DNA of 35,352 nt. Origin: Candidatus Altimarinota bacterium. GTDB lineage: Bacteria > Patescibacteriota > Gracilibacteria > UBA4473. The position numbers and the translations under genes are program-made. Within the stretch, counting starts at the first letter, position 1. Each line of letters opens with the position of its first letter. The notes under the pieces were generated by a model that was given only the letters and a program-made list of their open reading frames with translations, was not told the origin of the DNA and searched no databases. The stretch lies in NCBI GenBank assembly GCA_020631075.1, contig JAHDHX010000006.1, positions 106,243 to 141,594 on the forward strand, given 5' to 3'. Positions 24,030-33,520 of the stretch are shown piece after piece.

Positions 24030-27000
24030 CTATTGTACCGCACGCGGCCGCACTTCGACAATCACGATATCACGCGCCGTCCGCACCCCGTCCGTCACCG
24101 AGTACTCCACCCGGTAATACCCAGGAATCGTGTACCGATGCACAATGTTTTGCCCCACTTTCTTGATCCCATTGCCCATGTCCCACTCAAACCCGAGCGC
24201 CGCGTCCGTCTCGGGCGCCGTCCCATACAGGAATATATTCGAGCCCGTGTGCCCCCAGATCGTCACATAAGGTATAAATTTCATATCAGGCGACAGTCCC
24301 GCCAACCGCAAGCAAGTGTCCGTGTCACCCACCGCTTGGTTTATGCGCACATTCAGCTGCTTGATTTCATCCGCTATCCGCACCTTCTCGTCAGTGGTTT
24401 CAGCTGCTTTCAGCTGGTCCACCAGCTGGTTCTTTTCCCAGACCAGTCGGTTTTGATACGTCTCACAAAACCCCTCCAGCACCTCTGCCTGCTTCTCGCG
24501 TAGTTCCGCCCGCTGGGCTACCTGCTGGGTCACTTGGGTCAGCACGGCTTCTATCGCCGCCTGCTCCGCAGGGTCATCTGACTGGTCTATAGCCATCTGT
24601 AAGGTCGCCTGCGTCCGTTGCAACAGGGCAATGTCCGTCTGCTGTCCACTTTGCACCAGCGCCGTTTCCAGCTCATCTTTGATCGTCAGCGTGTTGTCAC
24701 GCGCTTCGGTCAGCTGCGCCACCGCCACCGTGTCCCCCGCGGCTTGGGCTTGGGCCAGGGCCTGCTCCAGTCGGCTCAGGGTTTGGTTCACATTCGCCAG
24801 CGAAGTGTCTATGTCCGTGCTTATCCCCCCATTGGTCGCGGGCACACTGGTGTAGGTTATCAGCGTCGACTGCACCGTCTCCGCCGCCTCCAGCTGCTCC
24901 GTCAGCGTGGTCACGGCCGCCGCGTCACCGTCGGCTTCCGCTTGGGCTATTTCGGTTTCTATCTCCTCGATCGTGCTCTCCACCTGCACCACCGCCTGGG
25001 CGACTTCCCCCGCCGTGATCATCCCGCTCTCGGCGCCTGTCTGCACGTCGGTCAGGGCCTCAGTCAGCGTTTGCGTTGTGGCCAGCTGCTCGGTCAGCTC
25101 TGTCACCGTTGCGGTGTCCCCACTCGCCTCCGCCGCGGCTATCTGCGCCTGCAAGGCAGCCACCGTGTCCCCCAGTGTGGCGATCTCTTGCTCCAGCGCA
25201 GTGGTGTCGGGCCAGCTGTCCGCATCACTCTGCGGGAAGTAATTCTCAGGCAACCCCGCCAAGATATCATCATAGTCCGTCGCCACCTGCTCCGTGTCGA
25301 TGGTCTCACTCGGCGGCACGGTGTCACCTGTTTCCAGTTGCTCTATCAGGTCGAGGTCATCTTGCGCCTCCGCCAGCAAGTCCGCCACCACAGGGTTTTC
25401 CGTATCCCCCTGCAAGTCAGACAAATCCTCCCCCATGTCCCCCAGCGCGTCGTTGAGGTCATCACCATTGGTGGCCACCTGCACCCCGTCAGGGTCAAGG
25501 GGCGTCGTGCCCTCGGGCAAGAGGTTCGGGGCGATCGGCTCAGGTGTGCCCGTCCCCTCCTCCACGGTGATCGTCACCGTGTCACTGGCCGTCAGCTCAC
25601 CGTCACTCACCGTCACCGTCGCGGTGTACTCCCCCGCCGCCGCATAGAAGTGAATCACATCATCCACACTATACGTCACCCCATCTCCCATATCCCACAC
25701 ATACGTCAGCTCATCATTCGGGTCGAGGTCACTGCCGTGCGCATACAGCACAAACCGCGTGTCGGTCGTCCCCTGCTCCGACGGCGCCACCCCCACTATG
25801 CTCACCGACGGTGGGTTATTTTCCCCCTCAGCCGCTGGGGTGTACCCATTAGCCAGGCCCAGTCCTTCGGCCACCTGCACCGTCACACTGTCTGTGCTCT
25901 CGGCGGTGCCGTCACTGGCCGTCACCGTCACGGTGTACTCCCCCGCCTCGGGGTAAGCGTGCGACACCATCGGCGCGGTGTATGTCACCCCATCGCCCAT
26001 GTCCCACACATACGTCAGGTTTTCTCCGTCCAGGTCCACCCCCTGCGCACCAAAGATAAACACCGTGTCCGTCGTCCCGTTCTCCCCGGGGCTCACATTG
26101 CGGATCTGCACCGTCGGCCCCGCATTCTCACCGTTGGTGCCCGACCCTTCCCCCACGGTTATTTCTTGCGTTGCGGTCGTCTCATTCACCCCATCGCTGA
26201 CCGTCAGCGTCACCGTGTACTCCCCCCCCTCAGCATAGTAGTGCGTCACCGCTTCCCCCTCGGCCGTGTTACCATCACCGAAGTCCCAACTATACGTCAC
26301 CGCTTGACCGTCAGGGTCAAACCCATGTCCATAAAATTGAAATAAATTGTCCGTCGTCCCTGTCTCGGGGCTTACGCCAGTAATGTTCGCCTCAGGGGAC
26401 GTTTCCCCACTCGGGTTCCCGGGGGTGACGGTCACCGTCACCTCGTCGGTCGCCGTGGCCAGTCCGTCATCGACCGTCACTTTGACGGTATATTCCCCCT
26501 CCGTCGCATAAATATGATTCACCGTCGCTCGGCTATAGGTCGTCCCATCCCCCATGTCCCATTCATACGTCAGCGTACGCCCATCCATATTGATCGCCCG
26601 ACTATAAAACCCAAACAACGTCTGCGTCGTCCCCTGCGTGTCGGGCAGCACGGTGGTGACCTGCACCGTCGGGTCATTGGGCGCAGGGGTGGTGTCCACC
26701 ACAGTGACGGTTTCCGTCGCTTCCGCCGTGGCCTCACCGTCACTCACCGTCACCGTCACCGTGTACTCCCCCGCTTCCGTAAAGAGATGTCGTATGTGCC
26801 GCCCCGCATACACCCCGCCATCCCCCGTGTCCCACGCATACGTCAGGCTATCACCGTCCATGTCCAACCCCGTGGCCGACAGGGCCGTCATCTGGTCGAC
26901 CCCCACCACTAGCCCAGGGTTCACACTGGTTATCGCCACCTGCGGGAGCGTATTTTCCGCCCCCTCGGGGGTCGTCACCGTCAGGGTGCGCGTGTTAGTC

Positions 27001-30000
27001 ACGTCCGTCACTCCGTCACTGACCGTCAGCGTCACCGTGTACGTCCCCGCCGTCAGATAAAAGTGCCGCACCACCGCCACCCCGCTGTAAGTCGTGCCGT
27101 CACCCATATCCCATTCATACGTCAGCCGATCCCCGTCAGGGTCTGTCACTCGGCTATACAGCCACCAGCTATCATACACCGTCCCCGTCTCACCGGGTTG
27201 CACCGCGATGATCTGCCCCACAGGCGGGTTATTGACCGCTTCATCCGTCGTCACCTCCAGCGTCACCGTGTCTGGCGCCGACCATTCATAGCCGTCATAC
27301 GTCTCCACCGTCACCGTGTACGTCCCCGCCGTTTCATAGATATGCTTCACATGGTTCACCCCCTCAAAGGTTGTCCCATCGCCCATGTCCCAGCGGAAGT
27401 CCAACGCGTCACCGTCTATGTCCAGCCCATAGGCCGACACCCCAAAGACAGTTCGCGTCGTCCCCGTCAGGCTCGGGCTCACACTGGTTATGGTCACCTC
27501 AGGGGCATTGTTCGCCTCACTCAGGCTCTGCACCACTATTTCCACTGACTCCGACGTTGTCTCGTCTATGCCGTCACTGGCCGTCACCGTCACCGTGTAC
27601 GTCCCAGGTTCGGTGTAAAAATGACTCACAAACGCCGTCTCATACGTCGTGCCGTCGCCCATGTTCCACAGGAATGTCAGTCGATCATTGTCGGGGTCCG
27701 CATACTGCGCATACACCTGCACTCGCTCATTTTCCAGCACCGTCTGGCTGGGCGTCACCGCGGTTATGTCTATCACGGGCGGGTTATTCATCCCCGACCC
27801 ATCCCCACCGATCACCACCGTCACCTCATCACTGTCTTCCCCCCCCAGCGTGTCGGTCACCGTCACCTTCACGGTGTATGTCCCCTCCGCCTCAAACACA
27901 TACTGCAGCGTCTGGTCATTGATAGGCCGCTCTATCGTTTCATTCACGTCCCCCCCAGTCACCTCCCAGACGAGCGTCTGCAGGTTGTTGTCTTCGTCCG
28001 TCGCCCGCGCGTTGAAGGTAAACACCTCATCGATCCTCCCTCCTTCATATTGCGTCACATCACTGAGGTACGTCCCAGGCGAAACATTTATAATCTGCAC
28101 CTGCGGGTCAGCGTTGGCCGTCACAGTCTGGGGCAGCACCGTCACGGTGGTGCACTGGGGCTCGGTTTCGACGGTGCCGTCATTGGCCCGCACACACATT
28201 TCATACGTCCCTGGCTCGTCATAGCTGTGCGTCAGTGAAGGCCCTATGCCCACATATTCATACACCCCGTCACCATCCACGTCCCAGTCATAGGTCAGCG
28301 CGTCACCATCCACATCGGTCCCCACCGCATTGAAAGTTATCGGCTCCCCCTCATACCACGTCATTTCCGCCGCTTGCCCGGGCAGGGCCGTGCCCGTCAG
28401 CGGGCTCAGGGTCACCGTCGGGGCGTTGTTGGGCGGGGTCAGGTCCCCCACGCCTATCTCCACCGTGGCAGACACCGTGTGCCCCTCAGGGTCGAGCGCC
28501 CACCCGTCATACACCTCAAACCGCACTGCGTAGGTCGCCTCTTCGTTGAATACATACGAAAACACCTTACTCCCCTCACTCACCAGCACGTCGTCTATGT
28601 ACCATTTATACGTCAGCACATCGTCAGGGTTCGTGTCAAAAGCATTCCCATACACCGTGACCAAGTCCCCCAGGCCCACACTGGTGTCGGGCGTCACCGA
28701 AGTAATACTTACCACAGGCGGCACATTCCCCTCCCCGCCATTGGCCGTGCCCACGGGCGGCACGCCGGGGGGCTGGCTGACATACACCGTCACCGTGTTT
28801 GACTGCACCCAACGGATTTCATCATCCAGCGTCGCACACGCCTCCGCAGGGTACTCATAGTCATACGCAAACGGCTCACAGCCCGAGTTCCCCGCCCCTT
28901 CATTGGCAAACAGCGTGTAGTCTTGATAAATCCCATCCAAGTACCGCGCATACCCCTGCGCAAAACATTCATACGTCTCCACGTTCGGCGGCCCCGCCGC
29001 GTCATCGGTCGGCAGCTCCCCCGTCACATTGGCCGTCAGAGCCCCCCACAGCTCGCGCCAGTCCCCCCAGGCAAAGTCCCCCAGACCCGCGTCTGTCACC
29101 ACCTCGGTGTACGGCTGTCCGTCACTCACACACAGCACCGCTGTGTATTCCCCCCCCGCGTCATAGCGGTGCGCAGGCGCAGGCCCAGTCCCCGTCCGCC
29201 CATCACCATAAAACCAGCGGTACTGCAATACGTCCCGCTCAGGGTCGACCACCGTCGACTGGAACCGAAAATCTTGGCTCGCATTCCCCGAGTTATCATT
29301 GAGGAATATCTCCGCCGTCGGTGGCAGATTATTGAAAACATTATCCACCTCCACTGGCCCCAGCGCCCCCGCGGGGTCATCTGGGGTATAAACGAGTATC
29401 TCAGGGTAAGTCCCCTGCGCCGACCCCCCATCCGCATCGAAGACCGTCACCCGCACGGTGTATCGGTGGTACCCATTGTCCTGCGACAGGTCAAAAAACG
29501 CCCGCACCGTGTCCCCCGTTGACCCCCCCGCTCCGAAAGGATCAGTAATCAGCTGCGCGTGCTGCACTACATTTCCCTCCAGCAGCTCTATCCGCACCGA
29601 GTCAATTATTCCAGGATTATCATCCTCTACCCCCTGCGAGGGGTTCGGCGGCGCGTTTTCATCCCGCACTAGGTGGCGCGTGTCACGGTCACGCACCCGC
29701 ACATCCACGCGATACAGCGAGTTCCGCGGCACTTCCACCGCATTCGCATCATCAGGGTTAAGCGTCAGCTGGTTTTCCCCCGCCACTGCTACGATTTCAG
29801 GGTTCTTGTTGACGACCCTCACCGCGAAGCTCTTCACGTCCCGCAGGTTGGCATTCGCTTGGTCCGCCAGTGTCAGTCGCACGGGGTAGCTCCCCAAAGG
29901 CACCGAACCGATCACATACGCTCGTTCATCATTATCATTGGTGTACACCCCACGGTTAAAGAACTCCGTCACCGAACGGTCATCCGTCCCGATCAGCTCA

Positions 30001-32687
30001 CCATTCACCGTCCAGCTCAGGCTATACCCCGCTCTGTCCCCCGTGTTACTTTCGTCCAGCGCATAGCCGTTGGGCGTGCGTGACCCGCCCGAGTCAAAAG
30101 TCAACGCTTGGTCACGGGTCACCTCCACGGGCCCCAGCGCGAGGGGCAGCGCTTCCAGCGACTCACTAAATGGCGCAGGGTCATCCCCATCCGTGTAAGG
30201 CTCAGGCTCCCCCAAGTCCGCCAACCCGTCAGGGTACCCATACAGTTGCGGGATCGCCGTCGGCATCCCCTGTCGGTGCACATACACCGTCCGCTTCACC
30301 GTGTTTGAGATTTCTGTCGCCTCTGTGTCGGGTGGCGTCACCTGCGTCCGCGCTCGGAGGTACAAGTGATACACCCCTGGCTCACGAAACACCACCTTGG
30401 TGTTGCGCGGCCCGTTGTACTGCGTGTCCGCACAGTCCACGTCCGCCGTTTGCGTGTTGCCCTCGGGGGTAATGTTAGGGTTCGCCGCCGACAGCCCCCC
30501 CACCGTCTGGTAGTTCACCATCGCTGGCCCGTCGGTCGTGTCATACCCCGCCGTGCTTTCGTCTGTCCACCAGCAATAGTCCAGCTCCGCGGGGTCTTGC
30601 CCCGTCAGCACGTCCGCCCGCAGGTCATACACCCGCTCGGTTTCATACTGCTCTAGCACCGCAAAGTCCACCTTCAGCGTCTGCCCACTCTCCACCACCA
30701 CCCCGATGTCACCGTTTGGGCCCTGTTCGAGGTCAGCATCTGGCCCCGTCCCCCAGCAGTCATGGTGCGAGCGCAGCGTCAGGGTTTTATACGGCTGCTC
30801 CACCTCCAGTTTCACCGCCCACGCCCCGGGCTCAGGGAAGGTAAAATTGGTGATCGGACTGGCAGAATTCGCCTTCAGCCACCCCGTCGGCTCGGCGCAG
30901 GCCGCCGCCAGTTCCTTTTGGTTCAGCCCCGACGGCACAGGCTTTATCCGCCAGATATACGTCAGGTTTTTGTCATTATTGTACGTATTCCGACTCCCAC
31001 TCCCGTCTAGTTGATACTCCGCCGCGGTCAGGCCGTTGGGGTTGGGCTCCACACTGACGATGTCCGCATACGGACGGTTCGGCAACACACGGATGGGTAT
31101 CCGTCGTTGATCCGTTATCCCCGTCGCCGTTTCCAGTTGCACCGTGATGGTATAGTTCCCAGGCGCGTCAAAGTACACATTGTCCACCACTGTTCGGTCT
31201 ATGCCTATCAACGGCTTGGTTGTGTTGGCCGGCGGGGTCGGATTATTCGGGTCTGGCACACCGCCAAAAGCCCCCCCCCCCGCGTAGCACGTCCCCGTCC
31301 CCCATTCACTCGCTGTCCCAGCATCATTGGGGTCATCGGTTTCGGGCAGCGTCTGCCCCCCATCATACACACACCCCCATGTGTAGTTTATAATGTCCCC
31401 AATCTGCGAGGTCGACCCCGAAGCGTCAAAGCTCAACCCTTCATAGCTATAAAATTCCCCCGCCACTGGGTTTTCATCCCACCCACCCAGTGGCTCGGTC
31501 ACGATCACCGTCCCGTCTGACGTACCATTCACATTCACCACCGGCGTAATCCCCCCAATGAAGAGGACCGTCTTCGCCACCGTCTGGTGATAGTTTTGCC
31601 CCGTGTCCCCTTTGTCTATGTCCGAAGAGTTATTCGGCTGCCACGGGTCTACTTGATAGTAAGAATTCCCCGTCGCAGACACCGCACTCACTTCATACAC
31701 CCCCTCTTCCCCAAAGCGATGAAACGCCTCATACCCATATCCATTCGGGTTATCCGCGCCAAACTGTGCCGGCTGGAAATTTTTCGGACACGTCGGATCA
31801 CATTCAAAGTTCACCCCATTTCCGAAATTCCACGCATAGACAGAATCTTCCAGTTGGTCCGCCACCGTGTATGTCACCTGTCCATTGTCACGGTTGAGGA
31901 TTTCTATATCTCGCAGATCCATCGAATCCACTGGGTTCCCCAGCACCACTCCGTCCCCTTCCCCAAACATATTAAAGTACAACCCCTGCGCCGCCACTTC
32001 CAGAGGCACATAGTACCCTTTCCCAATGTCCTGCACCTGCAAGTCTACTATATCTTGCGGCATCTTCGCCTCCGTCGAGGCATACACACGCTGAAAATTA
32101 ACCTGACGGTTCGACACCGCCTCCTCAAATCCCATAATCTGACGTATCACCGTGTTGACGATCGCATACGAAGCCAAGATCACAATAATCCCAATGATCG
32201 CATAAATAATCATCTTTTTGGATTTCTCCACGTTGCCGTCTTCCCCCCCACTAAAGACATACAAGTACCCCGCATAAATGATGACCGCCACCGCAAACAG
32301 ACCCAAAAAGGTCAACGACCAGTTTATTAACTGAATGATAAAAGCGCGAATATCAATACTATTCGCCAGTCCCCTATCAGACACCAGGTTACCATATTCA
32401 TCATAATACGCATATCCCCACTGGTTACGTGTGTCACTCACCACAAATTTCCCGTTCGGCACTTTGTGCCCCCCCCCTATATCAAGGCTTATCTCTGCAA
32501 TATCCCCGATATTTCCATAAAAATTCCCCACCATGTTGGGGCTCCCGTCCGAGCTAAAGTTCACACTCGCTCCCCCCCCCAGACCACTCTGGTCCCAGAC
32601 GTTTCCATTCACACTCGTGGCCAACGCACTCAGCGGCGCCACCAGTGGCAGCACAATGCAGCAGAGAGTCAGCAAGATTCTTTTCAT
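24030..32687 (-). CDS. Giant T4SS-pilin-like / PKD-repeat surface protein
   Basis: 2885 residues. A signal peptide (1-23, cleavage near ALA-TS) precedes a two-TM segment (about 117-145 and 158-181) with the loop SGGEDGNVEKSKKM and the end ASYAIVNTVIRQ. This matches the neighbouring small protein and the two-TM pilin-like family associated with type IV secretion in CPR bacteria. From about 260 come seven irregular PKD/Ig-like domains, then about 11 regular ones (about 1325-2375) of roughly 90 residues with WDMGDGTTY-type and GEYTVTVTVSDG-type strands. Residues about 2395-2795 are helical, with three related 63-residue units. A final PKD domain (FEWDMGNG...) closes the protein. It should extend far from the membrane. 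It follows the small pilin-like gene by 19 nt. Confidence 0.93.
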   Translation of the reverse strand: MKRILLTLCCIVLPLVAPLSALATSVNGNVWDQSGLGGGASVNFSSDGSPNMVGNFYGNIGDIAEISLDIGGGHKVPNGKFVVSDTRNQWGYAYYDEYGNLVSDRGLANSIDIRAFIIQLINWSLTFLGLFAVAVIIYAGYLYVFSGGEDGNVEKSKKMIIYAIIGIIVILASYAIVNTVIRQIMGFEEAVSNRQVNFQRVYASTEAKMPQDIVDLQVQDIGKGYYVPLEVAAQGLYFNMFGEGDGVVLGNPVDSMDLRDIEILNRDNGQVTYTVADQLEDSVYAWNFGNGVNFECDPTCPKNFQPAQFGADNPNGYGYEAFHRFGEEGVYEVSAVSATGNSYYQVDPWQPNNSSDIDKGDTGQNYHQTVAKTVLFIGGITPVVNVNGTSDGTVIVTEPLGGWDENPVAGEFYSYEGLSFDASGSTSQIGDIINYTWGCVYDGGQTLPETDDPNDAGTASEWGTGTCYAGGGAFGGVPDPNNPTPPANTTKPLIGIDRTVVDNVYFDAPGNYTITVQLETATGITDQRRIPIRVLPNRPYADIVSVEPNPNGLTAAEYQLDGSGSRNTYNNDKNLTYIWRIKPVPSGLNQKELAAACAEPTGWLKANSASPITNFTFPEPGAWAVKLEVEQPYKTLTLRSHHDCWGTGPDADLEQGPNGDIGVVVESGQTLKVDFAVLEQYETERVYDLRADVLTGQDPAELDYCWWTDESTAGYDTTDGPAMVNYQTVGGLSAANPNITPEGNTQTADVDCADTQYNGPRNTKVVFREPGVYHLYLRARTQVTPPDTEATEISNTVKRTVYVHRQGMPTAIPQLYGYPDGLADLGEPEPYTDGDDPAPFSESLEALPLALGPVEVTRDQALTFDSGGSRTPNGYALDESNTGDRAGYSLSWTVNGELIGTDDRSVTEFFNRGVYTNDNDERAYVIGSVPLGSYPVRLTLADQANANLRDVKSFAVRVVNKNPEIVAVAGENQLTLNPDDANAVEVPRNSLYRVDVRVRDRDTRHLVRDENAPPNPSQGVEDDNPGIIDSVRIELLEGNVVQHAQLITDPFGAGGSTGDTVRAFFDLSQDNGYHRYTVRVTVFDADGGSAQGTYPEILVYTPDDPAGALGPVEVDNVFNNLPPTAEIFLNDNSGNASQDFRFQSTVVDPERDVLQYRWFYGDGRTGTGPAPAHRYDAGGEYTAVLCVSDGQPYTEVVTDAGLGDFAWGDWRELWGALTANVTGELPTDDAAGPPNVETYECFAQGYARYLDGIYQDYTLFANEGAGNSGCEPFAYDYEYPAEACATLDDEIRWVQSNTVTVYVSQPPGVPPVGTANGGEGNVPPVVSITSVTPDTSVGLGDLVTVYGNAFDTNPDDVLTYKWYIDDVLVSEGSKVFSYVFNEEATYAVRFEVYDGWALDPEGHTVSATVEIGVGDLTPPNNAPTVTLSPLTGTALPGQAAEMTWYEGEPITFNAVGTDVDGDALTYDWDVDGDGVYEYVGIGPSLTHSYDEPGTYEMCVRANDGTVETEPQCTTVTVLPQTVTANADPQVQIINVSPGTYLSDVTQYEGGRIDEVFTFNARATDEDNNLQTLVWEVTGGDVNETIERPINDQTLQYVFEAEGTYTVKVTVTDTLGGEDSDEVTVVIGGDGSGMNNPPVIDITAVTPSQTVLENERVQVYAQYADPDNDRLTFLWNMGDGTTYETAFVSHFYTEPGTYTVTVTASDGIDETTSESVEIVVQSLSEANNAPEVTITSVSPSLTGTTRTVFGVSAYGLDIDGDALDFRWDMGDGTTFEGVNHVKHIYETAGTYTVTVETYDGYEWSAPDTVTLEVTTDEAVNNPPVGQIIAVQPGETGTVYDSWWLYSRVTDPDGDRLTYEWDMGDGTTYSGVAVVRHFYLTAGTYTVTLTVSDGVTDVTNTRTLTVTTPEGAENTLPQVAITSVNPGLVVGVDQMTALSATGLDMDGDSLTYAWDTGDGGVYAGRHIRHLFTEAGEYTVTVTVSDGEATAEATETVTVVDTTPAPNDPTVQVTTVLPDTQGTTQTLFGFYSRAINMDGRTLTYEWDMGDGTTYSRATVNHIYATEGEYTVKVTVDDGLATATDEVTVTVTPGNPSGETSPEANITGVSPETGTTDNLFQFYGHGFDPDGQAVTYSWDFGDGNTAEGEAVTHYYAEGGEYTVTLTVSDGVNETTATQEITVGEGSGTNGENAGPTVQIRNVSPGENGTTDTVFIFGAQGVDLDGENLTYVWDMGDGVTYTAPMVSHAYPEAGEYTVTVTASDGTAESTDSVTVQVAEGLGLANGYTPAAEGENNPPSVSIVGVAPSEQGTTDTRFVLYAHGSDLDPNDELTYVWDMGDGVTYSVDDVIHFYAAAGEYTATVTVSDGELTASDTVTITVEEGTGTPEPIAPNLLPEGTTPLDPDGVQVATNGDDLNDALGDMGEDLSDLQGDTENPVVADLLAEAQDDLDLIEQLETGDTVPPSETIDTEQVATDYDDILAGLPENYFPQSDADSWPDTTALEQEIATLGDTVAALQAQIAAAEASGDTATVTELTEQLATTQTLTEALTDVQTGAESGMITAGEVAQAVVQVESTIEEIETEIAQAEADGDAAAVTTLTEQLEAAETVQSTLITYTSVPATNGGISTDIDTSLANVNQTLSRLEQALAQAQAAGDTVAVAQLTEARDNTLTIKDELETALVQSGQQTDIALLQRTQATLQMAIDQSDDPAEQAAIEAVLTQVTQQVAQRAELREKQAEVLEGFCETYQNRLVWEKNQLVDQLKAAETTDEKVRIADEIKQLNVRINQAVGDTDTCLRLAGLSPDMKFIPYVTIWGHTGSNIFLYGTAPETDAALGFEWDMGNGIKKVGQNIVHRYTIPGYYRVEYSVTDGVRTARDIVIVEVRPRAVQ
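24032..24061 (-). promoter_or_regulatory. Promoter of the six-PKD gene, inside the giant gene's end
   Basis: TTGTCG (24056-24061), 18-nt spacer, TACAAT (24032-24037) on the minus strand. The last bases of the giant gene (Val-Gln-stop, gta-caa-tag) form the -10 box. This leaves a leader of about 25 nt. Confidence 0.6.
24700..25136 (-). repeat. Three 63-residue helical repeats in the giant protein
   Basis: Related segments AAAEASGDTATVTELTEQL, AQAEADGDAAAVTTLTEQL and AQAQAAGDTVAVAQLTEA are encoded near 25082-25136, 24892-24948 and 24700-24756, at intervals of 190 and 192 nt. Each joins two heptad-like helices, suggesting a helical-hairpin array. Confidence 0.75.
25560..28710 (-). repeat. Regular PKD-domain array (about 11 units)
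   Basis: About 11 consecutive PKD domains with a period of about 270-290 nt. Recurrent strands are LTYxWDMGDGxTY, VxHxYxxxGEYTVTVTVSDG and a linker NNPPxVxIxxVxP. The C-rich + strand shows the same short motifs again and again (for example GTCACCGTCACCGTGTACTC). Confidence 0.88.
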
Positions 32688-32706
32688 AGGGTGTGTTGGT
32701 GTGTGT

Positions 32707-33402
32707 TTAGGGGTTTGGCGTGTTCATCAGACTATAGTCAAATCCACTCGATCCTTGGCTCGTGTCGATGTAATTATTGACCGTCACTCGGTCCGCATTC
32801 ACCGCCCGCATAATGGTATTGACGATCGCATACGCCGCAAACACCAGAATGATCCCCAATATCACATACAGCACAATGTTCTTGGCCTTCTCCATCTGCG
32901 AATCCTCACCAAAGGCCGATATATACAGGAATCCCGCATACACCACCGCCACCACGGCGATCACCGCCATGATCCCACTAAAAAACTTCACCCACCCAAT
33001 CACCAGCGTCGGCAAGTCACGCTCTTTCGACACCCCAGGGTCGAGCATCGTCGCCGCTATATCCGCCCCAGGTTTAAGCCCCGGACCAGTAAATATTGGC
33101 TTCGTCACGGGGTCATAAAAAACAGGCACCGCAGGAATGTCAGGATTTTCATAATACGCCCCCTCATCTATTTTTACGTCTTTTTTTATGATCTGCGTAT
33201 TCGGCAGCTGGATGTCTATCTCCACATTAAAATCCAAATTTTCAGGATCAACCAAATCACTAAACTCTCGCACCTCATCGGGCAGCAGCCCCATGGGGTC
33301 ACTCGGGTCAAACCCCTGCGCCCCCACCACACCCAGTCCCCCCCAGCCACACAGCCAGCTCAGCATTCCCCCCAGCCACAGCCCTTTTAGGAAAGTACGC
33401 AT
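32707..33402 (-). CDS. Small T4SS-pilin-like protein
   Basis: 231 residues with an N-terminal signal peptide (1-29, ending VVGAQG) and a charged middle region of about 100 residues. Two TM helices follow (about 141-162 and 175-198), linked by the short loop SAFGEDSQMEKAKN and ending FAAYAIVNTIMRA. The two-TM block aligns closely with residues 117-183 of the giant protein downstream, including GED...EK.K and AYAIVNT.(I/M)R. The arrangement is that of VirB2/TrbC-like pilins and of the T4SS_pilin family reported from CPR genomes; assignment is by eye. The probable promoter has an extended -10 (TGGTATGAT, minus strand, near 33428-33436). Confidence 0.88.
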   Translation of the reverse strand: MRTFLKGLWLGGMLSWLCGWGGLGVVGAQGFDPSDPMGLLPDEVREFSDLVDPENLDFNVEIDIQLPNTQIIKKDVKIDEGAYYENPDIPAVPVFYDPVTKPIFTGPGLKPGADIAATMLDPGVSKERDLPTLVIGWVKFFSGIMAVIAVVAVVYAGFLYISAFGEDSQMEKAKNIVLYVILGIILVFAAYAIVNTIMRAVNADRVTVNNYIDTSQGSSGFDYSLMNTPNP

Positions 33403-33520
33403 TTCAGCAGATTTCTATCCACGCATCATACCACACCCCATCCCCAAAAACCAGCACCCCCGTTGCCAAGTCAGCCCAAAAACGATTCAATAGCAGCAAA
33501 TTTTTCCCGCGCCCACTCTC

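Noticed and set aside
24618-26345. 575-residue open frame on the + strand
   Set aside because: It is antisense to the regular PKD array; the long frame is a product of the biased repeat codons and has Arg/His/Pro-rich nonsense composition.
25560-28710. CRISPR-like periodic repeats
   Set aside because: The repeats are about 280 nt apart, imperfect and in frame. They encode PKD domains.
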